A stretch of DNA of 19,799 nucleotides. Origin: Croceibacterium_A sp039927815. GTDB lineage: Bacteria; Pseudomonadota; Alphaproteobacteria; Sphingomonadales; Sphingomonadaceae. The DNA lies in assembly GCA_039927815.1 (NCBI GenBank), contig JBDSUJ010000128.1, positions 1-19,799 on the forward strand, written 5' to 3'. The position numbers and the translations under genes were made by a program. Under the pieces are notes generated by a model. The model was not told the DNA's origin. It ran no database searches and was given only the letters and a program-made list of their open reading frames with translations. Within the stretch, counting starts at the first letter, position 1, and every line of letters starts with the position of its first letter. Below are positions 8,583 to 15,480 of this stretch, in pieces.

Positions 8583-8903
8583 TCAGTCGTTGGCCGGCTT
8601 GCCGCCGGGCGCGACGACGTCGCCGATCGTCGCCTTGAGCGCCTTGACGCGGACAGTCGGGGCAATCTCAAGCTCGGCGTATTCGTCATCGACGCGGACC
8701 ACCTTGGCCAGCAATCCACCCGCGGTGATGACCTGATCGCCCTTCTTGATTCCGGCGATCTTCGCTCGTTGGGCCTTTTGCTGGCGCATTTGCGGGCGGA
8801 TCAGCATGAACCAGAAAATGCCGACGATGCCGACCCACGGCAGCATGGTGATCCACGGTCCAGGACCGGCGGCGCCGCTGCCCGCGGCAAGGAGATCGAG
8901 CAT
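8583..8903 (-). CDS. yajC: Sec translocon accessory protein YajC
   Basis: YajC is a small single-pass inner membrane protein that co-purifies with SecDF. This 106-residue product has a glycine/alanine-rich N-terminus, one membrane segment (MLPWVGIVGIFWFMLIRPQ) and the conserved cytoplasmic block beginning QKAQRAKIAGIKKGDQVITAGG, followed by a short beta-rich domain. It is the first gene of the yajC-secD-secF operon. The ATG at 8903 fits the family start; a TAGG lies about 9 bases upstream as a weak ribosome site. Confidence 0.96.
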   Translation of the reverse strand: MLDLLAAGSGAAGPGPWITMLPWVGIVGIFWFMLIRPQMRQQKAQRAKIAGIKKGDQVITAGGLLAKVVRVDDEYAELEIAPTVRVKALKATIGDVVAPGGKPAND

Positions 8904-8950
8904 GGTAACGGCCTATCGGATCGCGCTGAACGCTAAGGATTTACGGGTGC

Positions 8951-8975
8951 GGGAACGCCGCGTTGCCGGCGTCCC
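8951..8975 (-). promoter_or_regulatory. Hairpin in the probable 5' leader of yajC
   Basis: ACGCCG (8955-8960) and CGGCGT (8967-8972) pair around a 6-base loop, and GGG (8951-8953) with CCC (8973-8975) extend the stem past a single bulged A. It lies 48-72 bases upstream of the yajC start. No run of T follows in either direction, so a simple intrinsic terminator is unlikely. A leader structure is possible, but a chance GC-rich hairpin cannot be excluded. Confidence 0.3.
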
Positions 8976-9041
8976 GGTTCGTGGGCGGTGCGCCTAGCAG
9001 CAAAGCCACAGAGGTGCAATCGGCCCGCTCACGCCGGGCGC

Positions 9042-9070
9042 TGGACAGGCTGCGGGGCCCTCCCTATAGG
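9042..9070 (+). promoter_or_regulatory. Candidate sigma70-type promoter of tRNA-Pro(GGG)
   Basis: TGGACA (9042-9047) and TATAGG (9065-9070) are separated by exactly 17 bases, matching a vegetative promoter. Transcription would begin near 9077, about ten bases before the mature tRNA 5' end, leaving a short leader for RNase P. Confidence 0.55.
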
Positions 9071-9086
9071 CGCGGTTCCACTGGCT

Positions 9087-9163
9087 CGGGACGTAGCGCA
9101 GCCTGGTAGCGCATCACACTGGGGGTGTGGGGGTCGCAGGTTCGAATCCTGTCGTCCCGACCA
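9087..9163 (+). tRNA. tRNA-Pro(GGG)
   Basis: A complete 77-base cloverleaf. The acceptor stem CGGGACG pairs with CGTCCCG, the discriminator is A, and CCA is encoded. The D arm is GCGC-AGCCTGGTA-GCGC, characteristic of proline tRNAs. The anticodon stem TCACA/TGTGG closes the loop CTGGGGG, giving anticodon GGG at 34-36 and reading CCC and CCU. The T arm is CAGG-TTCGAAT-CCTG. Position 32 C and 38 G could pair across the loop. Confidence 0.97.
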
Positions 9164-9249
9164 GTGGTAATCTCACCCTTGCCGAACTTCGGACCCAGCG
9201 ATGAGCCTGTGGTGCGCTGTGCCATGCGGTCCACGCATGTGATAGCGCA

Positions 9250-9291
9250 GAAAGTACTTTCCTACATGAGCCTAATAGGTTCACCATGGTG
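9250..9291. promoter_or_regulatory. Two palindromes upstream of the GTA-type holin gene
   Basis: GAAAGTACTTTC (9250-9261) is a perfect 12-base palindrome and CACCATGGTG (9282-9291) a perfect 10-base palindrome. Their centres are 31 bases apart, about three helical turns, and both lie 25-66 bases upstream of the holin start chosen here. They could be operator sites for a dimeric regulator. No known regulator motif was recognised. Confidence 0.35.
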
Positions 9292-9315
9292 CCAATAATA
9301 ACCATAGGATTGCGC

Positions 9316-9729
9316 ATGCCTCTCATCGATTCACTCATCGGCCCGATTGCGTCGATCATCGACAAGATCATTCCCGACAAGGACGCGCGCGATCGCGCCA
9401 AGCTCGAGCTGCTCAAGCTCGAGGGCACGCAGGAGATGGAGATCGTCAAGGTCCAGCTCTCGGCGATCGTCGCCGAGGCCGGCTCACGTGATCCGTGGAC
9501 CAGCCGGGCGCGGCCGAGCTTCCTCTACGTAATGTACACGATGCTGCTGTGCGCGCTGCCGATGGGAGTGCTCGCCGCGTTCCGTCCGCAGGCCGCGCAC
9601 GACATCGCTGCGGGGATGAACGGTTATCTCAACGGGTTGCCCGAACCTCTCTACGCGCTCTTTGCAACCGGCTACCTCGGCTACACCGCCGCGCGCCAGT
9701 GGGGCAAGATCAAGGGCGTCGAAGGCTAG
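9316..9729 (+). CDS. GTA-type holin family protein (3TM holin, orphan)
   Basis: A 137-residue protein that resembles the holin family associated with gene transfer agent release in alphaproteobacteria (Pfam GTA_holin_3TM). The start MPLIDSLIGPIASIIDKIIPDKDARDRAKLELL is an amphipathic, charged segment; two clear membrane segments follow (SFLYVMYTMLLCALPMGVLAAF and a second around EPLYALFATGYLGYTAARQWG). Holins open the inner membrane so that an endolysin can reach peptidoglycan. I prefer ATG 9316, with AGGA at 9306-9309, over ATG 9286, which adds ten residues unlike the family. No capsid, portal, tail or endolysin gene is present nearby; the left neighbour is tRNA-Pro. It may be an orphan member of a dispersed GTA system or a domesticated remnant. 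Confidence 0.8.
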   Translation: MPLIDSLIGPIASIIDKIIPDKDARDRAKLELLKLEGTQEMEIVKVQLSAIVAEAGSRDPWTSRARPSFLYVMYTMLLCALPMGVLAAFRPQAAHDIAAGMNGYLNGLPEPLYALFATGYLGYTAARQWGKIKGVEG

Positions 9730-9815
9730 CGCGGTGCGGCGTATTACGAGGTTTGTTCCGGCCGGGTGGCTTCGATACGCTAACGCTCGCCATGCCGTGC
9801 CAGGTGGTCAAGCAC

Positions 9816-10109
9816 CTATTGGTTGAGCGGACGTTCGAATTCGCAGCCGATTCCGGAATGGCCGCTACGGCGAATAACAGCCCGCAGGGGTTCCAGTCCT
9901 GGCACCCGGACCAGGATCGCCTGCCCCATGCCCGCGTGGGGCAGCCATGCAATCCGAAAACCGCTAACCGACATGTCCGTCAGGCTCGCCCGCTGCCACG
10001 ATCGCCCGCTGGGTCTGACGTCCGCCAGCACGCTGAATGTCATCCGTTCGCCGCGGCGTTCGGTAAGCGGTTCCCGCTCGCTCTCCAGAGGAAATCTGTC
10101 GTGCCGCAC
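9816..10109 (-). CDS. PilZ domain protein, putative c-di-GMP receptor
   Basis: A 97-residue single-domain protein that is nearly all PilZ. The N-terminal arginine cluster (ERRGERM, an RxxxR-like element) and the downstream DMSVSGFRI, which fits the D/NxSxxG motif, together form the known cyclic-di-GMP binding surface. The C-terminal GHSGIGCEFERPL is the usual closing strand. Proteins like this change motility, adhesion or polysaccharide output when the second messenger binds; the partner here is unknown. The only in-frame start before an upstream stop is the GTG at 10109, with a weak ribosome site, so the exact N-terminus is uncertain. It is a lone minus-strand gene between the holin and aroQ. 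Confidence 0.82.
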   Translation of the reverse strand: MRHDRFPLESEREPLTERRGERMTFSVLADVRPSGRSWQRASLTDMSVSGFRIAWLPHAGMGQAILVRVPGLEPLRAVIRRSGHSGIGCEFERPLNQ

Positions 10110-10145
10110 TGCAGCGGTCTAACCCGAATAAGTTGCGGAAATGTT

Positions 10146-10187
10146 ATCATAAAAATGGGGTTCTGGTTCTACATATAAGTTTATGAT
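10146..10187. promoter_or_regulatory. AT-rich inverted repeat upstream of aroQ
   Basis: ATCATAAA (10146-10153) and TTTATGAT (10180-10187) are perfect inverted copies with a 26-base spacer that itself contains TACATATAAG. This AT-rich island stands out in GC-rich surroundings between the divergent PilZ and aroQ genes and probably holds promoter elements. Exact -35/-10 boxes are not convincing. Confidence 0.35.
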
Positions 10188-10301
10188 TTCGGCGCTTTCG
10201 ACTTCAGGTGGCCCGTGCGGCAATGCGCGACCCGCGGTTATCGGCCTTTTGCGCTCAGCCCTTCCCAACGCTATGCACCCGTCGAAGCAAGGGGGAGCTG
10301 C

Positions 10302-10736
10302 ATGCCAAACGTCGTCTATGTCCTCAACGGACCCAACCTTAACCTCCTCGGCGTGCGCGAGCCGGCGATCTACGGCACCGACACGCTCGACGACATCGCC
10401 GGCCGGCTGGAGGATCGCGCTCGCGAGCTCGGCCTGACGATCGACATGCGCCAGTCGAACCACGAAGGCCATCTGGTCGACTGGCTGCACGAGGCGCATT
10501 TTGCCGGGGCCAAGGCGGTGCTGCTCAATGCCGGGGCCTATAGCCACACCAGCATCGCACTGCTCGATGCGATCAAGTCGATCACCGTGCCGGTTATCGA
10601 AGTGCATTTGTCGGACCCGCATACGCGTGAGCCGTTCCGGCATCTTTCCTACATCGGAATGGGTGCGGCCGATGTCGTCAAGGGGCTGGGCGCACAGTCG
10701 TACATGGTCGCGCTGGAGCGGGCGGCCGCGCTGTAG
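10302..10736 (+). CDS. aroQ: 3-dehydroquinate dehydratase, type II
   Basis: This enzyme removes water from 3-dehydroquinate to give 3-dehydroshikimate, the third step of the shikimate pathway, in the cytoplasm. The 144-residue length is normal for the type II, dodecameric class. Visible family signatures are LNGPNLNLLG at residues 8-17, the catalytic tyrosine Y24, the SNHEG block at 52-56, NAGAYSHTS at 76-84 and EVHLSD with the general acid H102, then R109 and R113. ATG 10302 is preceded by a strong GGGGGAG. It heads aroQ-accB-accC, an arrangement common in proteobacteria. Confidence 0.97.
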   Translation: MPNVVYVLNGPNLNLLGVREPAIYGTDTLDDIAGRLEDRARELGLTIDMRQSNHEGHLVDWLHEAHFAGAKAVLLNAGAYSHTSIALLDAIKSITVPVIEVHLSDPHTREPFRHLSYIGMGAADVVKGLGAQSYMVALERAAAL

Positions 10737-10814
10737 TTGCGGCGCCAACCTCTTGCCTTGCCCGGCGCTGCGCCGCATAGCGCGCGCCTGTCCGAGCTGT
10801 CTTGCGGGGTACCA

Positions 10815-11300
10815 ATGGCCGAAAACAAGCCCACCGCGAGTGGAGCCAACGGCATGAAAGTCGATACCGACCTGGTGCGTGAGCTGGCCCAGCTGCTGAC
10901 CGACACCGGCCTAAGCGAAATCGAAGTCGAAGACGGGACCCGCAAGATCCGGGTTGCCCGCGCCATGTTCCCTGACTTGGCCAATTTTCCTCCGCATCAA
11001 GCAGGCCCGACCGCCTCTTCGACGCCTCCACCGGCGCTGGCTGCGCCCCCGGCCGCGCCTGACAACGCCAATGCGGTGCGTTCGCCGATGGTCGGCACTG
11101 TCTACCTGTCTCCCGATCCCGAGAGCGACGCATTCATTTCGATCGGCAGCACGGTCAAGGCGGGCGACACCCTGCTGATTGTCGAGGCGATGAAGGTGAT
11201 GAACCCGATCACCGCGCCCAATGCCGGAATCGTCCAGGCGATCCTCGTCGCGAGCGGCCAGCCAGTCGAATTCGACCAGCCGCTGGTGGTCATCGTCTGA
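10815..11300 (+). CDS. accB: Acetyl-CoA carboxylase biotin carboxyl carrier protein
   Basis: AccB carries the biotin that is carboxylated by AccC and then gives CO2 to acetyl-CoA through AccAD, the first committed step of fatty acid synthesis. The 161-residue protein has an N-terminal helical segment (DTDLVRELAQLLTDTGLSEIEVEDG), a proline/alanine-rich flexible linker (about residues 65-90) and the C-terminal biotinyl domain. The modified lysine is K127 in VEAMKVMNP. ATG 10815 follows GGGG by 5 bases. It lies 78 bases after aroQ and its TGA is directly followed by the accC ATG, so the pair is tightly coupled. Confidence 0.97.
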   Translation: MAENKPTASGANGMKVDTDLVRELAQLLTDTGLSEIEVEDGTRKIRVARAMFPDLANFPPHQAGPTASSTPPPALAAPPAAPDNANAVRSPMVGTVYLSPDPESDAFISIGSTVKAGDTLLIVEAMKVMNPITAPNAGIVQAILVASGQPVEFDQPLVVIV

Positions 11301-12650
11301 ATGGCCATAACGCGCCTGCTGATCGCCAATCGCGGCGAAATCGCGCTGCGTATCCATCGCGCGGCTCATGAAATGGGCATCGAGACGGTCGCGGTCCATT
11401 CAACCGCCGATGCCGACGCGATGCATGTGCGGCTCGCCGACCACGCGATCTGCATCGGACCCCCGGCCGCAGCCGACAGCTATCTCAATACCGCGGCGAT
11501 CATTTCCGCCGCGGAAATTTCGGGCGCGGATGCAATCCACCCAGGCTATGGGTTCCTGAGCGAAAACGCGCAGTTCGCCGAGATCGTCGAGGCGCATAAC
11601 ATCGTCTGGATCGGGCCCAAGCCCGAGCACATCCGCACCATGGGCGACAAGGTCGAGGCCAAGCGCACCGCTGGAAAGCTCGGCCTGCCGCTGGTGCCGG
11701 GATCGGACGGGGCGATCGAGGATGTGGCCGAAGCCGCGCAGATCGCTGCAGAAATCGGCTATCCGGTGATCATCAAGGCTGCGAGCGGCGGCGGCGGCCG
11801 GGGCATGAAAGTGTGCACCGGGCCGGCCGAGCTGGAAACGCTGATGAAGCAGGCCGGGTCGGAGGCCAAAGCCGCGTTCGGCGATGCGACCGTCTACCTC
11901 GAGAAATATCTCGGCAACCCGCGGCATATCGAGTTCCAGGTGTTCGGCGACGGCAACGGCACCGCCATCCACCTCGGCGAGCGCGATTGTTCGCTCCAGC
12001 GCCGCCATCAAAAAGTGCTCGAGGAGGCGCCCTCCCCCGTCATCAGCCCGGCCGAACGGATGCGGATGGGCGGGATTGTCGCCGAGGCGATGGCCGACAT
12101 GGCCTATCGCGGCGCGGGGACGATCGAGTTCCTGTGGGAGAACGGTGAGTTCTACTTCATCGAGATGAACACCCGGCTGCAGGTCGAGCATCCGGTTACC
12201 GAGATGATCACCGGGCTCGATCTGGTGCGCGAGCAGATCCGCGTCGCTGACGGCAAGCCGTTGTCGGTCACGCAGGACGAGATCGAGTTCAAAGGCCATG
12301 CGATCGAGTGCCGGATCAATGCCGAGGACCCGTTCAACTTTACGCCGAGCCCGGGCCTCGTGACCGCTTATCACGCCGCGGGCGGGATGCACGTACGGGT
12401 GGATTCCGGGCTCTACGCCGGGTATCGGATTCCGCCTTACTATGACTCCATGATCGCGAAGCTGATCGTGTACGGGCGCACCCGCGAAGGGTGCATCATG
12501 CGCCTGCGCCGCGCGCTTGAGGAAATGGTGGTCGAGGGGGTCAAGACCTCAATCCCGTTGCACCAGGCGCTGCTGCGCGATCCCGATGTTCTCGACGGCG
12601 ATTATTCGATCAAATGGCTCGAAGACTGGCTCGCCCGCCGCGAGCCCTAA
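11301..12650 (+). CDS. accC: Acetyl-CoA carboxylase biotin carboxylase subunit
   Basis: AccC uses ATP and bicarbonate to carboxylate the biotin on AccB. The 449-residue protein has the full family plan: the N-terminal LLIANRGEIALRI, the HPGYGFLSEN block, the ATP-grasp lysine K159 and glycine loop GGGGRGM at 163-169, the RHIEFQVFGDG and GERDCSLQRRHQKVLEEAPSP blocks, EMNTRLQVEHPVTE, and the C-terminal ECRINAEDP. No residue appears to be missing. The ATG follows the accB stop with no gap. The gene ends 5 bases before the convergent iron permease-like gene, so any terminator must lie inside coding sequence. Confidence 0.98.
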   Translation: MAITRLLIANRGEIALRIHRAAHEMGIETVAVHSTADADAMHVRLADHAICIGPPAAADSYLNTAAIISAAEISGADAIHPGYGFLSENAQFAEIVEAHNIVWIGPKPEHIRTMGDKVEAKRTAGKLGLPLVPGSDGAIEDVAEAAQIAAEIGYPVIIKAASGGGGRGMKVCTGPAELETLMKQAGSEAKAAFGDATVYLEKYLGNPRHIEFQVFGDGNGTAIHLGERDCSLQRRHQKVLEEAPSPVISPAERMRMGGIVAEAMADMAYRGAGTIEFLWENGEFYFIEMNTRLQVEHPVTEMITGLDLVREQIRVADGKPLSVTQDEIEFKGHAIECRINAEDPFNFTPSPGLVTAYHAAGGMHVRVDSGLYAGYRIPPYYDSMIAKLIVYGRTREGCIMRLRRALEEMVVEGVKTSIPLHQALLRDPDVLDGDYSIKWLEDWLARREP

Positions 12651-12655
12651 TGGTG

Positions 12656-13069
12656 CTAGGTCCGGTCGAGCAGCCGTTCGACCGAACCGTCGGCGGCGTT
12701 ACCAGGCTTGCCCGGCTCCAGCCCGGCATCGCGTTCGAGCGCTGCGCGGATGGCCTCGATCTGTCCTTCGGTCATGTGCTCGATGCCAATGAAGGGGTCG
12801 CGCGCGTCGGCGACCGCGCGAATTAATTCGTCGAGCTTGGCCTGCATCGCCGCGCCATCGCGGTTCTGCGAATTCTGGATCAGGAACACCATCAGGAACG
12901 TGACCACCGTGGTGCCGGTATTGATCACCAGCTGCCAGGTGTTCGAGTACTGGAACATCGGGCCGGTGGTGGCCCATACCAACACCACTGCAAAGGCCAG
13001 CATCGCCGCCAGCGGCTGTCCGCTCCAGCCGGCGATCTTCGATGCGAGACGGGTGAATATCCGGTCCAT
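12656..13069 (-). CDS. Low affinity iron permease family protein
   Basis: A 137-residue inner membrane protein resembling the bacterial members of the low affinity iron permease family (PF04120). Membrane segments are seen at about residues 19-37 (LAAMLAFAVVLVWATTG) and 45-62 (WQLVINTGTTVVTFLMVFLI), followed by the conserved IQNSQNRDGAAMQAKLDELI. A charged tail of about 70 residues extends into the cytoplasm. Iron transport is proven only for fungal relatives; the role in bacteria is open. I use ATG 13069, which begins the family-like MDRIFTRLASKIAGWSG; a TTG-started extension to 13120 adds an unrelated tail. The gene lies 79 bases after the Lrp-type regulator on the same strand, so co-transcription is possible. 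Confidence 0.85.
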   Translation of the reverse strand: MDRIFTRLASKIAGWSGQPLAAMLAFAVVLVWATTGPMFQYSNTWQLVINTGTTVVTFLMVFLIQNSQNRDGAAMQAKLDELIRAVADARDPFIGIEHMTEGQIEAIRAALERDAGLEPGKPGNAADGSVERLLDRT

Positions 13070-13102
13070 GCGCCGCTCAATCCGCGGCTGCGGAAATTGT
13101 GC

Positions 13103-13117
13103 CCAATTAATTATTGG
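13103..13117. promoter_or_regulatory. CCAAT/ATTGG inverted repeat upstream of iron permease-like gene
   Basis: CCAAT (13103-13107) and ATTGG (13113-13117) flank a 5-base AT core in the gap between the Lrp-type stop and the permease-like start. It is an AT-rich spot in GC-rich DNA about 35 bases upstream of the start codon. It may be part of a promoter or operator; evidence is symmetry only. Confidence 0.25.
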
Positions 13118-13148
13118 CAAGCGTCGCCCGGCACAGCATCGTCGTGGT

Positions 13149-13613
13149 TCAATCGAGCGGCACGCCGGGTTCGCTCTTGGCGGTGCGAATGGTCAGCGAG
13201 GTTTTGACGCTGGCGACGTTGGGCGCCGGAGTCAGCTTGCTGGTCAGGAACTCCTGGAAGCTTTGCAGGTCCTTGCTGACGATCTTGAGAATGAAGTCGA
13301 TTTCGCCGTTCAGCATGTGGCATTCGCGCACTTCGGGGAGCTGCTTGATATGGTCCTCGAACGCCCGCAAATCGCCTTCGGCCTGGCTTTTCAGGCTGAC
13401 CATCGCGAACACAGTAATGCCGAACCCCAGCCGCGCGCCGTCCAGCTCGGCATGATAGCCCTTGATCACGCCGGCTTCCTCGAGCGCGCGGACGCGCCTG
13501 AGGCAGGGCGGCGCGGTCAGCCCGACGCGGCGCGCCAGATCGACGTTGGTGACGCGGCCTTCGGCCTGCAATTCGGCGAGCAACTTGCGGTCGATGGTGT
13601 CGAGCGTCGCCAT
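13149..13613 (-). CDS. Lrp/AsnC family transcriptional regulator
   Basis: A 154-residue feast/famine regulator. The N-terminal winged helix-turn-helix is clear (LDTIDRKLLAELQAEGRVTNVDLARRVGLTAPPCLRRVRALEEAGVIKGY, in two blocks), and the C-terminal RAM domain (GITVFAMVSLKSQAEGDLRAFE, VRECHMLNGEIDFILKIVSKDL) binds small effectors, often amino acids. Members form dimers to hexadecamers and bend DNA. The ATG at 13613 has a very strong AGGAGG-type ribosome site immediately upstream. It diverges from the sensor kinase gene, with a perfect inverted repeat between them. The effector cannot be read from the sequence; an Lrp-like global role is as likely as a local one. Confidence 0.95.
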   Translation of the reverse strand: MATLDTIDRKLLAELQAEGRVTNVDLARRVGLTAPPCLRRVRALEEAGVIKGYHAELDGARLGFGITVFAMVSLKSQAEGDLRAFEDHIKQLPEVRECHMLNGEIDFILKIVSKDLQSFQEFLTSKLTPAPNVASVKTSLTIRTAKSEPGVPLD

Positions 13614-13643
13614 GCCCCTCCTGGGCGGGCTCCTTTGTAATTA

Positions 13644-13659
13644 ACCACACCCCTGTGGT
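13644..13659. promoter_or_regulatory. Inverted repeat between Lrp-type regulator and kinase genes
   Basis: ACCACA (13644-13649), CCCC, TGTGGT (13654-13659) is a perfect 6-4-6 inverted repeat 31-46 bases upstream of the regulator start. Lrp/AsnC proteins usually bind imperfect 15-base palindromes near their own promoters, so an autoregulatory site is a reasonable inference. Confidence 0.4.
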
Positions 13660-13801
13660 CGAAAGCCCGCAAGATTATTGTGTATGACGGCAATTGTCCC
13701 GCTTTGCAACGCGCGATCCGCCGCCATTTCACCGCACGATCGACCCGCTATGGCACCCTCACAGGCGCGGCATTTGGTCCCGCCCGGCTGGAGATATCGC
13801 G

Positions 13802-15442
13802 GTGTTCGACGACCGTCTTGCCACAGTCCTGCGCACCGACGCGCGGAGCGAGACCGGCGTGCGCACGCAATACCGCCAGTTGCTCGATCTGCTGGGCACG
13901 ATGCCGGCGGACGAGACCAACGCGGTGGTCCAGGCCGCCTACATCCGGCTGGGTGAACTCGCGGAGAAGCTGCCTGCGGCTGACCAGTCGCAGATCCTGC
14001 GCGCGCCGGGCCTCAGGCTGCGCAACCGCACGCTCGTCGGATGGCTCGCGGGCGCCGAACCGCAAGCCGCCGCCGCGGCGCTGGCGACGGCCCGGCTGGC
14101 CGAGCGCGATTGGCTTTATCTCATTCCTCGCGTCCCGGTCACCGCGCGCGGCTTCCTGCGCCATCGCCGTGACTTGCCGCTGGCGGTTCGCCAAGTGCTC
14201 GAGCGGTTGGGCGTCAGGGACCTGGTACTCCCCGATGAGTCCCCAGCCGCCGTGCCCGCGGCCATCGTGCAGCCGCCAGCTCCACTTTCCGCCCCCGCGC
14301 TGGCGCGCCCCGTCGCGGACGCCGGGATCGGGGCGCTGGTGCGCCGCATCGAAGCCTTTCAGAAGGCGCGCCGCGAAGCCACCCCCGCCGCCATGCCGGC
14401 CGGGCCGCGCGAGGTGCGCACCACCGGTTTCGACTTTGCGACCGACGCTCTCGGCAGCGTGGTGTGGGCCGATCCGGCGGTCGCTCCGATCGTGGTTGGC
14501 GTGACGCTCGGCGACGCGAGCGAGGCGGCGGTCGCACGGCTCGATCCGGCCAGCGCCGCCGCCCTAAGGGAGCGCCAGCCGATGAGCGCCGGGCGTATCT
14601 TTCTAACCGGCGCGGAGGCGATCGCGGGCGACTGGCACATCGATGCCGCGCCGTTGTTCGACCACGCCACCGGCGGTTTTCGCGGACATGCGGGCCGGCT
14701 ACGGCGCCCGGCCTCGGCGGGCTCGCTTGCCGCGCAGCCCGATACACCCGGCGACCGGATGCGCGAGGTGCTGCACGAGCTGCGCACCCCGGTGAACGCC
14801 ATCCAGGGTTTTGCCGAGATCATCCAGCAACAGCTGTTCGGGCCCGCCCCGCATGAATATCGCGCGCTGGCGGCCGGGGTGGCGGTCGATGCCGCCCGGC
14901 TGATGGCAGGCTTCGACGAACTCGATCGGCTCGCGCAGCTCGACAGCGGTACGCTCGAGCTGGCCGACGGATCGAGCGACTTGCGTCAAGGGCTGGCGCA
15001 GCTCCTGCGCCGGCTCGACGGCGTGCTGCGCCCCCGGAGCGCACGGCTGGTGTTGACCGTATCGGGCTCACCGTTCGAGGTGCCGCTCGAGCCTGGCGAC
15101 GCGCTGGCGATGCTGTGGCGCGTGCTGGCGACACTCGCAGGCGCGATGGCGCCCGGCGAAGTGGCTGAACTTCACTTGTCGGGTGACGGCAAGCGCGTGG
15201 TCTTGCGCGCCGAGCTGCCCGCGACACTGCTCGGGGAGCCTGACTTGTTCGCCGCCGCGGCGCCCGCCCCGCCCCGGGCAGTCTCCGCCGGCATGTTCGG
15301 AACCGGCTTCGCTTTCCGCCTCGCACGGGCAGAGGCCGCCGCGGCTGGCGGTAGCCTGGCGCGCGCGGACGAGGCGCTGATCCTCGACCTGCCGGCCTTG
15401 ACCGCATCCCCCGCCCTCCATACCGTCCTCAATCGGGGCTAG
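13802..15442 (+). CDS. Sensor histidine kinase with degenerate ATP-binding domain
   Basis: The 546-residue protein has no membrane segment and should be cytoplasmic. Residues 1-150 are helical and unrecognised; a proline/alanine-rich linker follows near 155-195. About 203-300 is PAS-like (TGFDFATDALGSVVWADPAV...DWHIDAAPLFD). The dimerisation/phosphotransfer domain is good, with H325 in LHELRTPVNAIQGF. The expected ATP-binding half (about 415-525) is degraded: around residues 430-450 (EPGDALAMLWRVLATLAGAM) the N-box asparagine is absent, and no DxGxG motif is seen, though a G2-like GTGFAF remains near 500. It may act as a scaffold or phosphatase-like partner instead of an active kinase. I use GTG 13802 because GGAG lies 8 bases upstream; an extension to a TTG at 13694 has no ribosome site. 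The deacetylase gene follows after 38 bases. Confidence 0.8.
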   Translation: MFDDRLATVLRTDARSETGVRTQYRQLLDLLGTMPADETNAVVQAAYIRLGELAEKLPAADQSQILRAPGLRLRNRTLVGWLAGAEPQAAAAALATARLAERDWLYLIPRVPVTARGFLRHRRDLPLAVRQVLERLGVRDLVLPDESPAAVPAAIVQPPAPLSAPALARPVADAGIGALVRRIEAFQKARREATPAAMPAGPREVRTTGFDFATDALGSVVWADPAVAPIVVGVTLGDASEAAVARLDPASAAALRERQPMSAGRIFLTGAEAIAGDWHIDAAPLFDHATGGFRGHAGRLRRPASAGSLAAQPDTPGDRMREVLHELRTPVNAIQGFAEIIQQQLFGPAPHEYRALAAGVAVDAARLMAGFDELDRLAQLDSGTLELADGSSDLRQGLAQLLRRLDGVLRPRSARLVLTVSGSPFEVPLEPGDALAMLWRVLATLAGAMAPGEVAELHLSGDGKRVVLRAELPATLLGEPDLFAAAAPAPPRAVSAGMFGTGFAFRLARAEAAAAGGSLARADEALILDLPALTASPALHTVLNRG

Positions 15443-15480
15443 CGGCAGCCAGGATGCTGCCAGGAAGGGGGAATGCGGCG

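Noticed and set aside
11400..12392. A 330-codon minus-strand open frame
   Set aside because: Exactly antisense to accC, which has all its catalytic motifs.
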